This document shows, one piece after another, positions 44,576 through 54,570 of a stretch of DNA of 64,000 nucleotides. Within the stretch, counting starts at the first letter, position 1; each line of letters opens with the position of its first letter. The position numbers and the translations under genes were made by a program. Under the pieces are notes generated by a model. The model was not told the DNA's origin. It saw only the letters and a list, made by a program, of their open reading frames with translations, and did not search any database. Source of the stretch: CAZTHM01 sp041946825 (lineage in GTDB: Bacteria; Acidobacteriota; Terriglobia; UBA7540); the NCBI GenBank assembly GCA_041946825.1, contig JBHGBD010000004.1:1-64000 (forward strand), in the 5' to 3' direction.

Positions 44576-45570
44576 CCCGCCACGAGCTCAAAGGCGGCGG
44601 CGGTATCGGCTAGAGGAAAGTGGTGGGTGACGAGCGGGTCGAGATCGACCGCGCCGCCCGCGATGAGGTCGATAGCCTCGCCCATGCAGCGGTTCTGGCG
44701 GCGGACGTTGCCGATCCGGACCTCCTTGCGTCGCAGGGCATGGATGTCGAAGCTCACGCGGCCGACCTCGGGGATACCAAGGATGAACATCGCGCCGCCG
44801 GGCTTGAGGAGCTCGATGCCCTGGTCGAGAGTTTGCTGCTCGCCCGCGCACTCGAAAACGAAATCCACACCGTCGGGTTCGAATTCGGCGACGGCCCGGA
44901 CAATGTCAGTCGAGCGAGGATTGCCGGCCCATCGAGCGCCCAGGCGCCGAGCCATCTGAAGGCGGCCTTCCACGAGGTCAGTGGTGTAAATCGTGCAATC
45001 ACCGCCGGCGCGCAAGGCGGCGAGCACGCACAACCCGATAGGGCCGGCACCGAGGATCGCGACCTTCGCTCCGGATTGTGGCCGGGCGAGGCGCTGAGCA
45101 TGAAGCGCGATCGAGAACGGCTCAACCATGACGGCTTGCGCTGCGGTCATGGAATCGGGGACGGGATAACAGCACTCGGAGGGCATCACCAGGCACTCGA
45201 CAAGCGCGCCGGAAAGCTGGCCGGGGCAGCCGAGGAACTTTTGGCTGCGGCAGGTATGTTCCCGCCCGGTCTGGCATTGATCGCACCGACCGCAAGCAAC
45301 CAGCGGGTCAATGGCCACTCGCAGGCCGGGTTTGAGCTGGCGGGCGTCCGCGCCGGTCTCGACCACGCGCCCGGCGCACTCGTGGCCCAGCGCAAAGGGG
45401 TACTCAACGCGCATCGCGCCGATGCCGCCGCAGCGGTAGTAGTGGACATCAGACCCGCAGACCCCCACCGCCTCGACCTTCAGGAGTACGTCGCGTGGCG
45501 ACTCCAGCCGGGGCGGGGGGATGTCGCTTAAGTGGATCTTCCCGATAGCTGTAAGCAAGGCGGCACGCAT
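44536..45570 (-). CDS. Zinc-dependent medium-chain alcohol (polyol-type) dehydrogenase
   Basis: The 344-residue MDR enzyme has the catalytic-zinc signature GVCGSDVHYYRCG and GHECAGRVVETG, four structural-zinc cysteines (CGRCDQCQTGREHTC, about residues 95-109) and the NAD Rossmann VAILGAGPIGLCVLAAL. HYYRCGGIG and the overall form resemble sorbitol/xylitol or threonine dehydrogenases; the substrate is not settled. ATG 45570 begins MRAALLTAIGKI. A GGGAGCG hairpin lies directly upstream. The enzyme may process sugar-derived polyols with the ManD-like enzyme nearby, but this is inference. Confidence 0.85.
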   Translation of the reverse strand: MRAALLTAIGKIHLSDIPPPRLESPRDVLLKVEAVGVCGSDVHYYRCGGIGAMRVEYPFALGHECAGRVVETGADARQLKPGLRVAIDPLVACGRCDQCQTGREHTCRSQKFLGCPGQLSGALVECLVMPSECCYPVPDSMTAAQAVMVEPFSIALHAQRLARPQSGAKVAILGAGPIGLCVLAALRAGGDCTIYTTDLVEGRLQMARRLGARWAGNPRSTDIVRAVAEFEPDGVDFVFECAGEQQTLDQGIELLKPGGAMFILGIPEVGRVSFDIHALRRKEVRIGNVRRQNRCMGEAIDLIAGGAVDLDPLVTHHFPLADTAAAFELVAGYRDGVVKAIVDV

Positions 45571-45574
45571 GGGG

Positions 45575-45628
45575 TTGGGAGCGCAGGCAACTTGCCTGCG
45601 AATGGGGGCGGGACGCCCGCGCTCCCAG
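45575..45628. repeat. Extragenic hairpin, GGGAGCG type (copy 3)
   Basis: TTGGGAGCGC (45575) and GCGCTCCCAG (45619) bound an element with the internal hairpin GCAGGCAACTTGCCTGC. It lies immediately in front of the adh start, so it would be in its leader. Confidence 0.65.
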
Positions 45629-45717
45629 AGGAGTATAAGCGCCGGGAGGGCGGCTGTCATCCGCCAAACGTGCACTGAGGAAGCTAGTGTTTTTTTCTAG
45701 CCGAGGCGGGGATTTTC

Positions 45718-45726
45718 TGGTATAGT
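45718..45726 (+). promoter_or_regulatory. Extended -10 promoter of cspA
   Basis: TGGTATAGT is an extended -10 (TG-n-TATAGT); no good -35 is present, as tolerated with extended -10s. The predicted leader is about 165 nt, the length typical of cold-shock mRNAs that fold as thermosensors. Confidence 0.5.
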
Positions 45727-45898
45727 AGATATGCAGTTTGTAGTTGTAACTCCGTCGTGCCTCCGAGAGCTTCGAGAGCGGTCGAGTCATCGTCTCTTCG
45801 CCTCTGATGACCCGCGGTTTTACAGCGGATCGTCGGGTCTCACCCGCCGTTGCCGTATCCACAAATTGCTAATCCAAACTGAAGAGGGTATCAGCAGC

Positions 45899-46102
45899 AT
45901 GAAGGAACAAGGTACAGTAAAGTGGTTCAACGCCGCCAAGGGTTACGGATTCATCCAGCGCGAGAGTGGCGAGGATGTTTTCGTGCATTTCTCCGCCATC
46001 GTGGGCGAGGGATACCGTTCCCTGGACGAGGGCGCGCGCGTAAGCTTTGAGGTCCGCAAGGGCCCCAAGGGCTTGCAAGCCGACAACGTCGAGCGGGTGT
46101 AG
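45899..46102 (+). CDS. cspA: Cold-shock protein (CspA family)
   Basis: The 67-residue OB-fold RNA chaperone shows both RNP motifs, KGYGFIQR and DVFVHFSAI, and begins GTVKWFNAAKGYG. It melts RNA structure during cold and growth transitions. A long leader precedes it. It is followed by an RRM protein and a Tudor-like protein, all plus strand, then a fatty acid desaturase, which together suggest a cold-adaptation group. Confidence 0.95.
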   Translation: MKEQGTVKWFNAAKGYGFIQRESGEDVFVHFSAIVGEGYRSLDEGARVSFEVRKGPKGLQADNVERV

Positions 46103-46135
46103 GTTGAAGGGGCGGTCCGCCGGCCGCCCCCAACC
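46102..46135 (+). terminator. Hairpin between cspA and the RRM gene
   Basis: GGTTG(AA)GGGGCGG and CCGCCCC-CAACC form a stem of about 12 bp with an 8-nt loop. No T-run follows, so it may be an attenuator or processing site rather than a full terminator. Confidence 0.5.
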
Positions 46136-46155
46136 GGAAAGCTTCTGAGGACACT

Positions 46156-46485
46156 ATGGCACAGCGACTCTTCGTGGGGAACCTGCCCCACAGTATCACC
46201 GACAGCGCACTCACGGATTTTGTGACCGCCGCCGGATTCCAGGTAGCGACAGCGGTGGTGATTCGGGACAAAGTCACTGGCCAATCGCGCGGGTTCGGGT
46301 TTGTGGAACTCGCCGACGGCGAGGACTTTCAGCGCGCTATTGAGGGGCTGAACGGCCAAACCCTCGACGGGCGTCGCCTGACGGTCAACGAGGCGCGACC
46401 TCCCCGGTCGGACTTCTCTCCACGCTCGCACGGAGGTGGAGGACGGGGGCACGACCGCGGTGACCGCGGCCGCCGCCGTTTCTAA
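46156..46485 (+). CDS. RRM RNA-binding protein
   Basis: The 109-residue protein is one RNA-recognition motif followed by a Gly/Arg/His-rich tail. RNP2 is RLFVGNLPH (residues 4-12) and RNP1 is SRGFGFVEL (about residues 44-52). The tail (GGGGRGHDRGDRGRRRF) resembles cyanobacterial Rbp and eukaryotic glycine-rich RNA-binding proteins induced by cold. It is 53 bp downstream of cspA. Confidence 0.92.
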   Translation: MAQRLFVGNLPHSITDSALTDFVTAAGFQVATAVVIRDKVTGQSRGFGFVELADGEDFQRAIEGLNGQTLDGRRLTVNEARPPRSDFSPRSHGGGGRGHDRGDRGRRRF

Positions 46486-46497
46486 TCCGAGAGGTTG

Positions 46498-46713
46498 ATG
46501 ATGAATCTTAAGCCAGGGCAATACGTGCGCCACGCCAAATACGGCTGTGGCACGATCATAACTCGCGATGAAGACCGGACTCAGGTGGATTTTGATACCG
46601 CCGGCCTGAAACTGTTTGTGACCTCTCTGGCCGCCTTCGAAGCGGCCGAAGGGGAGGCTCCCAAGAAGAAGCGGCCAGCGGCCAAGCGCCGTGTCAAGGC
46701 TGCGACGGCCTAG
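46498..46713 (+). CDS. Small Tudor/SH3-like basic protein
   Basis: The 71-residue protein has a fold-like segment PGQYVRHAKYGCGTIITRD...VDFDTAGLKLFV similar to the C-terminal Tudor-like domain of UvrD/PcrA helicases (GDRVRHxxFGxGTV). A Lys/Arg/Ala tail (KKKRPAAKRRVKA) follows. It probably binds RNA polymerase or nucleic acid. It is 12 bp after the RRM gene; two adjacent ATGs follow GAGAGG. Function unknown. Confidence 0.65.
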   Translation: MMNLKPGQYVRHAKYGCGTIITRDEDRTQVDFDTAGLKLFVTSLAAFEAAEGEAPKKKRPAAKRRVKAATA

Positions 46714-46766
46714 TCTCCGCAACTCCGCGCCGCGTAGGGTGAATTGAACCGGCGGTGGAGCTTGAC

Positions 46767-46795
46767 TTGACCACCCGGCGGAGGGGTGGTATAGG
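46767..46795 (+). promoter_or_regulatory. Sigma70 promoter of the desaturase gene
   Basis: TTGACC (46767-46772), 17-bp spacer, TATAGG (46790-46795). The leader is about 210 nt, long enough for a cold- or membrane-responsive structure; no known riboswitch is seen. Confidence 0.6.
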
Positions 46796-47013
46796 TACTT
46801 GCCTTTACGTCTCGAGCGCGCGTTTTTCGCGCTACGCAGAGCAAGCGAAGAAAGATCATTGCGAGTTTCAGGCGGACTCCGTAAGAGGGTTTGTCCGCTC
46901 TGAGTGAAGTCGTCCGTCGCTTTCTGTTCAGCGGGCGTGCTTTCGGGCGCGAAGTTTTTCTCCAGGTTCTCAGGGACAACTGAAGACAATCCATTTCAAC
47001 CCCCGGGGGGTAG

Positions 47014-47904
47014 ATGTCCACCAGTTCAGTCGCGGTCGCAGTTGCGCCGCCGGTTCCAAAACGCGACAAGCTTGCCGTCCTGCAAATCACCTACATCGCG
47101 CTGCTCCACGTCGGCGTCGTCGGCGCGATCTGGCACACGAACTGGGCGGCGGTGGGCGTGGCGGTTCTGCTCCACGCGCTGTGTGGGGGACTGGGGATCT
47201 GCGTTGGGTATCACCGGCTGCTGACCCATCGCTCGTTCAAGGCCCCGCGCTGGGTGGAATTTACTCTGGCGACGCTGGGCGCGCTCTCGATGGAAGGATC
47301 GCTGATCGAATGGGTGGCGCACCACCGGCAACACCATCAGTACTCGGACAAGGCGGGCGACCCCCACAGCGCCCGCGACGGGTTCTGGTGGAGCCACATC
47401 GTGTGGATGTTCTGGCTGCCTTCCAAGCCGGCCCTGCGCGAGCTGATCGACCGCTACGCGCCCGACCTTTACCGCGTCCCCTACTACCGGTTTCTGGACC
47501 GCATGTACGTCTGGCTCTCCTTGCTGCTGGGGACCTTGCTCTATCTCCTGGGTGGATGGCCGTTTGTGGTCTGGGGGATGTTCATCCGTATTGTACTAAC
47601 ATATCATCATACATTTCTGGTTAACTCCGCCAGCCACGCCTTCGGATACCGCAACTTCGAGATCGATGACCTCTCCACCAATTGCTGGTGGGTGGCCATG
47701 TTCAGCTACGGCGAAGGCTGGCACAACAACCATCACGCCTTCCCGACTTCGGCCCGCCACGGGCTCCTCAAGTGGGAAATCGATCCGGCCTATGGCTTCA
47801 TCCGCCTGCTTGAGAAGGTCGGCCTGGCTTGGGATCTGCGCACGCCACCTCGCGAGAAATTGATTTTCGCGAACTTGCCGACGGCGGACTCGCCGACCGC
47901 CTAA
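47014..47904 (+). CDS. Delta-9-type acyl-CoA/acyl-lipid desaturase
   Basis: The 296-residue integral membrane di-iron enzyme introduces a double bond into fatty acyl chains. The three histidine boxes are HRLLTH (about residue 68), HHRQHH (about residue 105) and HNNHH (about residue 244). Hydrophobic helices lie around residues 25-60 and 165-205. The second membrane region includes an AT-rich stretch (47589-47625) with rare-looking codons. It follows the CspA/RRM/Tudor run but has its own promoter; cold-induced membrane fluidity control is the likely role. Confidence 0.92.
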   Translation: MSTSSVAVAVAPPVPKRDKLAVLQITYIALLHVGVVGAIWHTNWAAVGVAVLLHALCGGLGICVGYHRLLTHRSFKAPRWVEFTLATLGALSMEGSLIEWVAHHRQHHQYSDKAGDPHSARDGFWWSHIVWMFWLPSKPALRELIDRYAPDLYRVPYYRFLDRMYVWLSLLLGTLLYLLGGWPFVVWGMFIRIVLTYHHTFLVNSASHAFGYRNFEIDDLSTNCWWVAMFSYGEGWHNNHHAFPTSARHGLLKWEIDPAYGFIRLLEKVGLAWDLRTPPREKLIFANLPTADSPTA

Positions 47905-48049
47905 TCTCCGCCCTATTTGGTCTGGAGAGCCTGTCTCTGTCCCGACATACTATCGGGCCTCTGCTTCGTGTCGGCTACTCCCCGATCGAAGCCTGATGGG
48001 ATACATGGAATGCTAGCGGTATGTGTGATCGGTGTGGCGCTTGCGGAAT

Positions 48050-48385
48050 CTAACTTTCTTCGGCGGCTAAACCTCGGCGCTTCCGGCTGAAGACCGGCGC
48101 CAAATCCGGAACTTCCTGGAAAGAAGGAGCAGCGGATGCTCGTCGCTCGGCATTCCGCGAGAGGGCCCTGCTGAGAATGTTGATGCGACGCGGTTGCCAG
48201 AAACGAACTTCCGGAAGACCTTTCGTCGTCCGACCCTTGCCTTTCCAGAAGGTATTCAGGAAGCTCTCGACCCCGACTCCGGCGGCGATCATGGTCGCCA
48301 CGGTCACTGCGGTTCCCAGTCCGGTATTTCCGTAGTGGAACCAAATGCCGATCGCCGCGATCACAGCCAAGCAGAGTAAACTCAT
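48050..48385 (-). CDS. Small membrane protein of unknown function
   Basis: The 111-residue protein begins with two hydrophobic segments (residues 1-18 MSLLCLAVIAAIGIWFHY, and about 22-44) and a basic soluble tail. ATG 48385 is preceded by GGGAGG with an 8-nt spacer, a good initiation site. The tail is Arg/Ser-rich and low in obvious structure. No family is recognised. Confidence 0.5.
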   Translation of the reverse strand: MSLLCLAVIAAIGIWFHYGNTGLGTAVTVATMIAAGVGVESFLNTFWKGKGRTTKGLPEVRFWQPRRINILSRALSRNAERRASAAPSFQEVPDLAPVFSRKRRGLAAEES

Positions 48386-48767
48386 CTAAGGAACCTCCCC
48401 TGAACTCGAACGCTATTCTCGCTTTTCCGCGTCACAACGTAAATAGCACGAAAGTACCTGTTCTTTCGATCCGACGTGTACCCTGCTTGATGTGGCCAGG
48501 CCCTGAATAACCCTTTAGAATTGTACCGGTTGAACGTCCACGGCGTCTACAGGAACAATGCCCCGATTGCCGCGGTCTTTGAACGAACGACGCCTGCAGA
48601 AGATCCTCGCCATGAGTCGGTCGCCGCTCTCGGCCAAGCGCGGCGGTTCGGTCGGATCCTCCGGTCTGGAAGGTGCTACTGCCTCTTTTCGAACGCTGAT
48701 GACCTCCAATGCTGAACCAAGCCGGGTGATCTGCAAGGGATTGTGGTGCCGTTCCTTGCTTCGGAGT
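48386..48767. other. Intergenic region without gene
   Basis: About 380 bp. Short open frames occur on both strands but lack initiation sites and motifs. The region separates the small membrane protein from the end of the nitrate/NO cluster. Confidence 0.5.
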
Positions 48768-50105
48768 TCACGCTAGGGTCTGTTGAGTCCCAGGCCGACG
48801 CACGAAGGTCAATGCCAAGTTGACCGCGAAGATCGTCACTGCCGTCATTTCGGTCAGCGCCGAGACGGGCAGCCAGGACCACGCCCAGCCCGCGAATCCC
48901 TGGTAGGCAAGAACCTCCGAGCAGACACGCAGCGCGCAGCCGATACCCAGCAGCGCGAGCGAGAGAAACATGAGCTTGGTGCTGAACAACAAATGCATTC
49001 CTGAAAAGGCGGGAAGAATTCGTTGCCCGATGCTGAACACCATCGTCGCCAGGAAACCGACGGTTAGCGCATGGCGCGAGGCTCCCCAAATCCCGTGCGC
49101 GTCATCGACCGTGGCAGCCCAGATTCCCAACGATGCTGCGACGACTGCCCAGAGATATGCCGCGCGCACAAACACCGGGAAGCTAGGGTGGACTCCCAAC
49201 ACTTTGGCGGGACGCTCGCCCGGCTCCAGCAGGCGAAGTGCAAACACGGCGATCAAGATTGCTCCCAACAGCAGGAGCACCGACGGCCTCATCCACCCCG
49301 CCAGGGCGGCGAGCACGCCGGCGGAGTTCACCGCGACAGCAAGCATCAGGACGCGCCCATGCACGGCGCGGAGTCCGAGGAAGATCGGGAGCCACCTGGC
49401 GCTGAAACCCCAGACGAAAGGAACCAGGAAGCCCCAAGTTTCGAGCGCCAGAAATCGTTCGTCGAAGTGCGGCGCCAGAGCCGGACTAGCGCCACGATAG
49501 GCAAGGAAGAGTGTTGCGCCGAGGTTCACAAGCAGCGTCACCAAGAGGCCGAACGTAGCCGCCATCACCACCACCACCCAGCTCTCCAGCTTCGGAGTTC
49601 CCGAAGCTTGTGGTCGATGGCCTGAAACCGAATGCAGGAACAGCAGAAAGGCCGCCACCTCAAGCCCCGCTGAGAGGGGCAGCAAGGTACGCCATTGCCA
49701 GTCGTTTACGGTGGCGAGCCAGCGCAGCCCGACGCCTGTCACCCAAAGCACCCAACACGTCCACGCAGCTCCCAGCCCGAATGGATTCATTCGCCGCAGC
49801 TTGGGAATCGAGTAAAAACCGATTCCCAGGATGAATGTACCGATCCAGCCGAAGATCTGCGCATGGCCGTGGGCCTGTATCCATCCAGCCGGGACGGAAT
49901 TGGCTGCGTGACGGCTGCTGATGGCAAGCAGGTTCCAGACGCCCAGAAAAGTCCCCGGCAGAAGCATGAAGACCAGGCCGGTGCTGATGTAAAGCACCAG
50001 CAAACGGGAAAGGCTCACCTCGCGCGAGCGGGTAATCGCGAAGATTTCCTCCGCCGTAAGCTGGCGCCCGGCCCGGGTCTCGATGAGTGTCGCCAGAGTG
50101 GACAA
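48768..50105 (-). CDS. nnrS: NnrS family membrane protein
   Basis: The 445-residue protein has about 12 transmembrane helices and the NnrS motif WIQAHGHAQIFGWIGTFILG (about residues 76-95). It also has conserved His in SRHALTVGFLATMVFSIGQR and GMHLLF. NnrS is a heme- and copper-containing protein that protects against nitric oxide and reactive nitrogen stress. It is the last gene of the minus-strand nitrate cluster, 11 bp after ric, consistent with NO defence during nitrate/nitrite reduction. Confidence 0.85.
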   Translation of the reverse strand: MSTLATLIETRAGRQLTAEEIFAITRSREVSLSRLLVLYISTGLVFMLLPGTFLGVWNLLAISSRHAANSVPAGWIQAHGHAQIFGWIGTFILGIGFYSIPKLRRMNPFGLGAAWTCWVLWVTGVGLRWLATVNDWQWRTLLPLSAGLEVAAFLLFLHSVSGHRPQASGTPKLESWVVVVMAATFGLLVTLLVNLGATLFLAYRGASPALAPHFDERFLALETWGFLVPFVWGFSARWLPIFLGLRAVHGRVLMLAVAVNSAGVLAALAGWMRPSVLLLLGAILIAVFALRLLEPGERPAKVLGVHPSFPVFVRAAYLWAVVAASLGIWAATVDDAHGIWGASRHALTVGFLATMVFSIGQRILPAFSGMHLLFSTKLMFLSLALLGIGCALRVCSEVLAYQGFAGWAWSWLPVSALTEMTAVTIFAVNLALTFVRRPGTQQTLA

Positions 50106-50116
50106 CGTCTCCTCTC

Positions 50117-50842
50117 TCAGTGTCCTTGTTCCATCTCGATGGCGCGTGGGAACAGGATGTTGTTCTCGAGATGAATGTGCTGGTGCAAATCGGCCTCAAA
50201 CTCCGCCAGCGCTTTGTACAGCGTCTGGTAACTGATGCAGGCGTCAGCCGGAGGCACGTAACCGCCGCTCGCATCACGCATCGCACGCAAGGCTTCGCCC
50301 GCCGAGTCGTGCTCATGCATCATCATCGAGACGGGATTGCGCACCGTCCCGAAAGGCGAGGGCAGAATCGGATCCTTCTGGATAACCGACTCTTCCATTC
50401 GCACAATGTAGGGGAAGAGGACCATCTCTTCTTTCATCATATGCGTGGTCAGTTCCTGCGCCAGTCCGCGGAAGGCGTCTCGGATGCTCAGCAGTTCGGC
50501 ATGGTTCTGGCCGTGCACAGAGCAGACCTTGTTCAGGAGCGGCCCCAGCCTCGAAATCTCTTCTCGCGTGTATTTATGGTGTGTATCGAGGATATGGTTA
50601 ACCAGATCGGTTAAGGACGCCTCCTGCCATTGACCATCGCCTGGGCTCGCTGAAGATGCCGGCTGTGCCGAGACCAGCGCATCCAGCACCTCCTTCGCCG
50701 AGAGATTGGCGCCCGCGCATGCCTCTCCCAGAGATTTATGTCCGCCACAGCAGTAATCGATTCCCAGCTTTTCGAATACCCGCGTGGCCTGCGGAAATTC
50801 CAGGGCCAGCTCTCGGACCGTCTTTTCAGTACTCACGCTCAT
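50117..50842 (-). CDS. ric: Iron-sulfur cluster repair di-iron protein
   Basis: The 241-residue protein has the ScdA N-terminal domain (GIDYCCGGHKSLGEAC, about residues 27-42) and a C-terminal hemerythrin-like domain with di-iron ligands in ILDTHHKYTREE, HGQNHAEL, HMMKEEMVLFPY, MMHEHDSAG and HQHIHLENNILFPRA. Ric/YtfE/ScdA repairs Fe-S clusters and handles nitric-oxide damage. The gene is close to nnrS, fitting an NO-stress role. Confidence 0.93.
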   Translation of the reverse strand: MSVSTEKTVRELALEFPQATRVFEKLGIDYCCGGHKSLGEACAGANLSAKEVLDALVSAQPASSASPGDGQWQEASLTDLVNHILDTHHKYTREEISRLGPLLNKVCSVHGQNHAELLSIRDAFRGLAQELTTHMMKEEMVLFPYIVRMEESVIQKDPILPSPFGTVRNPVSMMMHEHDSAGEALRAMRDASGGYVPPADACISYQTLYKALAEFEADLHQHIHLENNILFPRAIEMEQGH

Positions 50843-51034
50843 GTTTGCTCTCCTTGCAGCCTGGTCGGTGCCGTGCGGCTGCTTTCATCCTCAAGTTACA
50901 GGACGGCTGCGCAGGCGACGATGACTTTAGTCACTTTGTCTTGGACCAAAGAAATGAGAACTGGTCTGAAATCAGGGCCGGGTGGGAGCTCCAAGCGGCC
51001 TGGGGATGGGGAGCTTCGGCTCGGTGTCGCAGTG

Positions 51035-51289
51035 TCAATCAGGTCGCCTGGTATCCCTGTCAACTTGTGAGACAAACAAGTAGAGGCCAATACTTGCAAG
51101 AAAGAGAATCCCGGAAATGATAGCGGCCGGCCAAGCAGCTTCGTAATGACCGGCAAGATACGATTCCAGAGAAGCCGTCAGCAACCACATCTGGACGATC
51201 AGAAGGACGGCGATGAGCGCCAACGCCCCATCAATGGCTGTGAGACCTTTCCTGCGGGGATTTGCGGGTACAGGCTTATCGTGATCCAT
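51035..51289 (-). CDS. DUF6755-like small membrane protein
   Basis: The 84-residue protein has two transmembrane segments (about residues 18-38 and 52-74) with an AIDGALALIAVLLIVQMWLL core and LYLFVSQVD end, as in DUF6755. Such proteins appear beside Rieske and molybdopterin oxidoreductase genes, suggesting a membrane helper subunit. It starts immediately after the Rieske stop. Function unproven. Confidence 0.65.
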   Translation of the reverse strand: MDHDKPVPANPRRKGLTAIDGALALIAVLLIVQMWLLTASLESYLAGHYEAAWPAAIISGILFLASIGLYLFVSQVDRDTRRPD

Positions 51290-51290
51290 C

Positions 51291-51805
51291 TCAACTCGCT
51301 ATACGAATCTGAACGCCGACCGCGAACAGTTGCTCACCCTGTCGCTCCAGGACGATTCGGGGCAGCGGGCGCGGCGGAGGGCCTTGCAGGACTTCTCCGG
51401 TCTTCACCGAAAAATATCCCTCATGGCATGGGCATTCCAGTCGCCCGGGGTCTTTCGAGTAGTAAACCGCACAGGAGAGGTGGGTGCACTTCTGGCTGTA
51501 AGCCACATACTCGTCCTCGCCGGTCCGAACCAAGATGCAAGCGTCGTCGGGGCTGGGATACCGGAAGAGTTTGACGCCGCCCACCGGGATTCCCCCAGCT
51601 TTGAGGATGGGCATCCTGGGGTAGGTCAGCGCTGTCTTCCGGAAGAGGCTGCGGATGGCGATCCACAACGCCCCGGCAAACATCCCCGCGCTGGTCAGGA
51701 CGAGGAACTTCGTGAACTGCCGCCGCGTGACGTAGCGTTCCTGGGCTGTCTCAATCGAGAACTCGTCCTTCCATAGTGGCTGCCGGCTCTCTTCGCCATT
51801 TCGCT

Positions 51806-51809
<4 letters not shown>
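51291..51809 (-). CDS. Rieske [2Fe-2S] protein with N-terminal anchor
   Basis: The 172-residue protein has an N-terminal RRQFTKFLVLTSAGMFAGAL segment (about residues 28-47), a twin-arginine-like anchor, and a Rieske domain with ligands CTHLSC and CPCHEGYF (about residues 108-132). It transfers one electron, probably between a quinol-linked component and the reductase. ATG 51809 overlaps the stop of the ferredoxin gene (ATGA). The electron path between Fe-S subunit, Rieske and the NarK-fused domain cannot be read directly. Confidence 0.9.
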
Positions 51810-52386
<577 letters not shown>

Positions 52387-52387
<1 letters not shown>

Positions 52388-54570
52388 CAGGAGTTCCCCT
52401 CCACTTTGCGGATGCGGCAGGCGCTGACTTTGAATTCCGGAATCTTGCTGCGGGGATCGAGCGTGCGATGGGTCAGCTTGTTAGCGCTCTTCGCCCCCGG
52501 CCAGTGATACGGGATGAACACCGTGTCGGGGCGGATGGTGCGGACGACCATCGCCCGCACGGCGATTTCCGTGCGGCGAGTCGTGACCGCAACCCAGTCG
52601 CCGTCCTTGATCCCGTACTTCTCCGCCAGGCGCGGATGGACTTCCACACGCGGTTCGGGATACTGCTCCACCAACGCGCCGATGCGCCGGGTCTGCGTTC
52701 CGGAAAGATACTGGCTGACGACGCGGCCGGTGGTGAGGTAGATCGGGTATTGATCATCAACGGGGTCGCCGCTCTCGCGATATTCGGCCACGACAAAATG
52801 CGCCTTGCCGTCCGGATGCATGAACCTTCCGCCTTCGAACAATCGTGGCGTGCCGGGATGGTCGAGAGTGGGGCACGGCCAGAAGACCCCCTTTTGTTGG
52901 TCGATCTTCTCGTAGGTGATGCCGTAATAGTCTGCGTGCCCGCCGCGCGAGGCTTCCCGCATTTCGTCGAAGATTTCGCGCGACGATTGGTACGGAAAGA
53001 ACTTCTCTTTGCCGAGCCGTTTGGCGAGGTCGCAATAGATGGTCCAATCCACGCGCGCGTTGCCAGGCGGATCAACCGCTTTCTGAATGTGCAGGACGCG
53101 GCCCTCGACGTTGGCGACGACGCCTTCGTCTTCCTCCTGCAGGCTGCCGGCGAGCACAACGTCGGCGTGCTGCGCGGTTTCCGAGAGGAAGAAATCGACA
53201 ACGCCAAAGAACTCGAGTTTCTCCAGCGCGGCGCGCGTGTAGTCGGCGTCGGGCAGGGAAACGAGAGGGTTAAAGCAGATTGAGAATAGTGCTTTGATCT
53301 CGCCGCGATGAATTGCCTCCATGATCTCGGCGGCGGTGTAACCGGCCTGTGGTATTTCCGCCGGATTGATTCCCCAGACCTTCGCCACGTGCTCGCGCGC
53401 CGCCGGATCATTGATCATCCGCTGGCCGGGTAATTGGTCGCATTTCTGCCCATGCTCGCGGCCGCCTTGACCGTTGCCCTGGCCCGTAATCATCATGCAT
53501 CCAGCGCCTTCACGGCCGATGTTGCCAGTGGCGAGGCAGAGATTGATAAGGCCCAGACAATTTTCGACACCTTTTGAATGATGCTCGATGCCACGCGCGT
53601 GCAACGCCACGGCACGATCGGCCTCGCCAAACCAGCGGGCGGCCTTTTCAATCGCCTCGGGGGGGACGCCGGTCATTTCGGCGACTCGCCGCGGGTCGTA
53701 AGGCTTGACCGATTCGGCGACTGCTTCGAAGCCAGTCGTGTACGCGGTGATAAATTCCTTGTCAGCCAGATCGTCGCGCAGAACAACGTGGAGCAATCCC
53801 AAGAAAAGAGCGATGTCAGTGCCCGGGCGCACGGGTAAGTAAAGATCCGCGTTGCGGGTGATAGGCGTCATGCGCGGATCAACGATGATGAGCTTCCCGC
53901 CGTTGTCGCGGCTGCGCCACACGTAGTCAGTGGTGATCGGAGAGCATTCGGCGACGTTCGACCCGGCGATGAGCAGCACTTGTGCTTTGGGGATGTCGTC
54001 CCAGGGATTCGGCGAGCGATCTACGCCAAACGCCAGCTTGTAGGCGGTGCCGGCCGAAACCATGCAGAGGCGGCCGTTGTAATCGATGTGGCGCGTGCCG
54101 AGTGCCACGCGCGCAAATTTCCCCAGCAGGTACGACTTCTCCGTGGTCAGCGAGGCGCCGCCGTATATCGCGACTGCATCCTTGCCGTATTTCTCTTGAA
54201 CTTCGCGCAGGCGACGGGCGGTCAAGTCGAGCGCCTCATCCCAAGTCGCCACGCGGAAGCCCATGTCTGTCCGCAGCAGCGGATCGAGCAGCCGGTCAGG
54301 ATGATTGCTCTGCATGTAGCGCTTTACGCCCTTGGGGCAGAGCATGCCGCGATTGAAGGGGAAGTCTTCCCAAGGTTCGAATCCGATTACCTGGTTGTCG
54401 CGGACCTTGAGCTGGATGCCGCACTGCTGCCCGCAGAAGCAGCAATGCGTCTTCACTAGCTTGTGCGCCGGATGTCGCGACTCGTCATTCCAGCCGCCGA
54501 GCGGCTGGTAATTCAGATGAGGTCCGTAAGTCGCAACCAGTTGTTCAGCCGTTGCCGGCAGTTTCGCCAT
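52387..54570 (-). CDS. Mo-bis-MGD nitrate reductase catalytic subunit (NasA/NarB-type)
   Basis: The 727-residue molybdopterin oxidoreductase has an N-terminal [4Fe-4S] site CCFCGQQCGIQLKV...GMLCPKG (about residues 43-84). The Mo cysteine is in YNGRLCMVSAGTAYKLAFG (about residue 152), and the substrate-side MITGQGNGQGGREHGQKCDQ (about residues 355-374) is typical of assimilatory/NasC-type nitrate reductases. No Tat signal is seen. Formate dehydrogenase is an alternative reading, but the NarK neighbour favours nitrate. ATG 54570 follows GAGGAG and lies inside the NarK-fusion gene end (26-bp overlap). Confidence 0.85.

Noticed and set aside
47913..48344. 143-codon minus-strand frame overlapping the small membrane protein
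   Set aside because: The alternative frame 48050-48385 has a better initiation site and a hydrophobic N-terminus; the two overlap out of phase.
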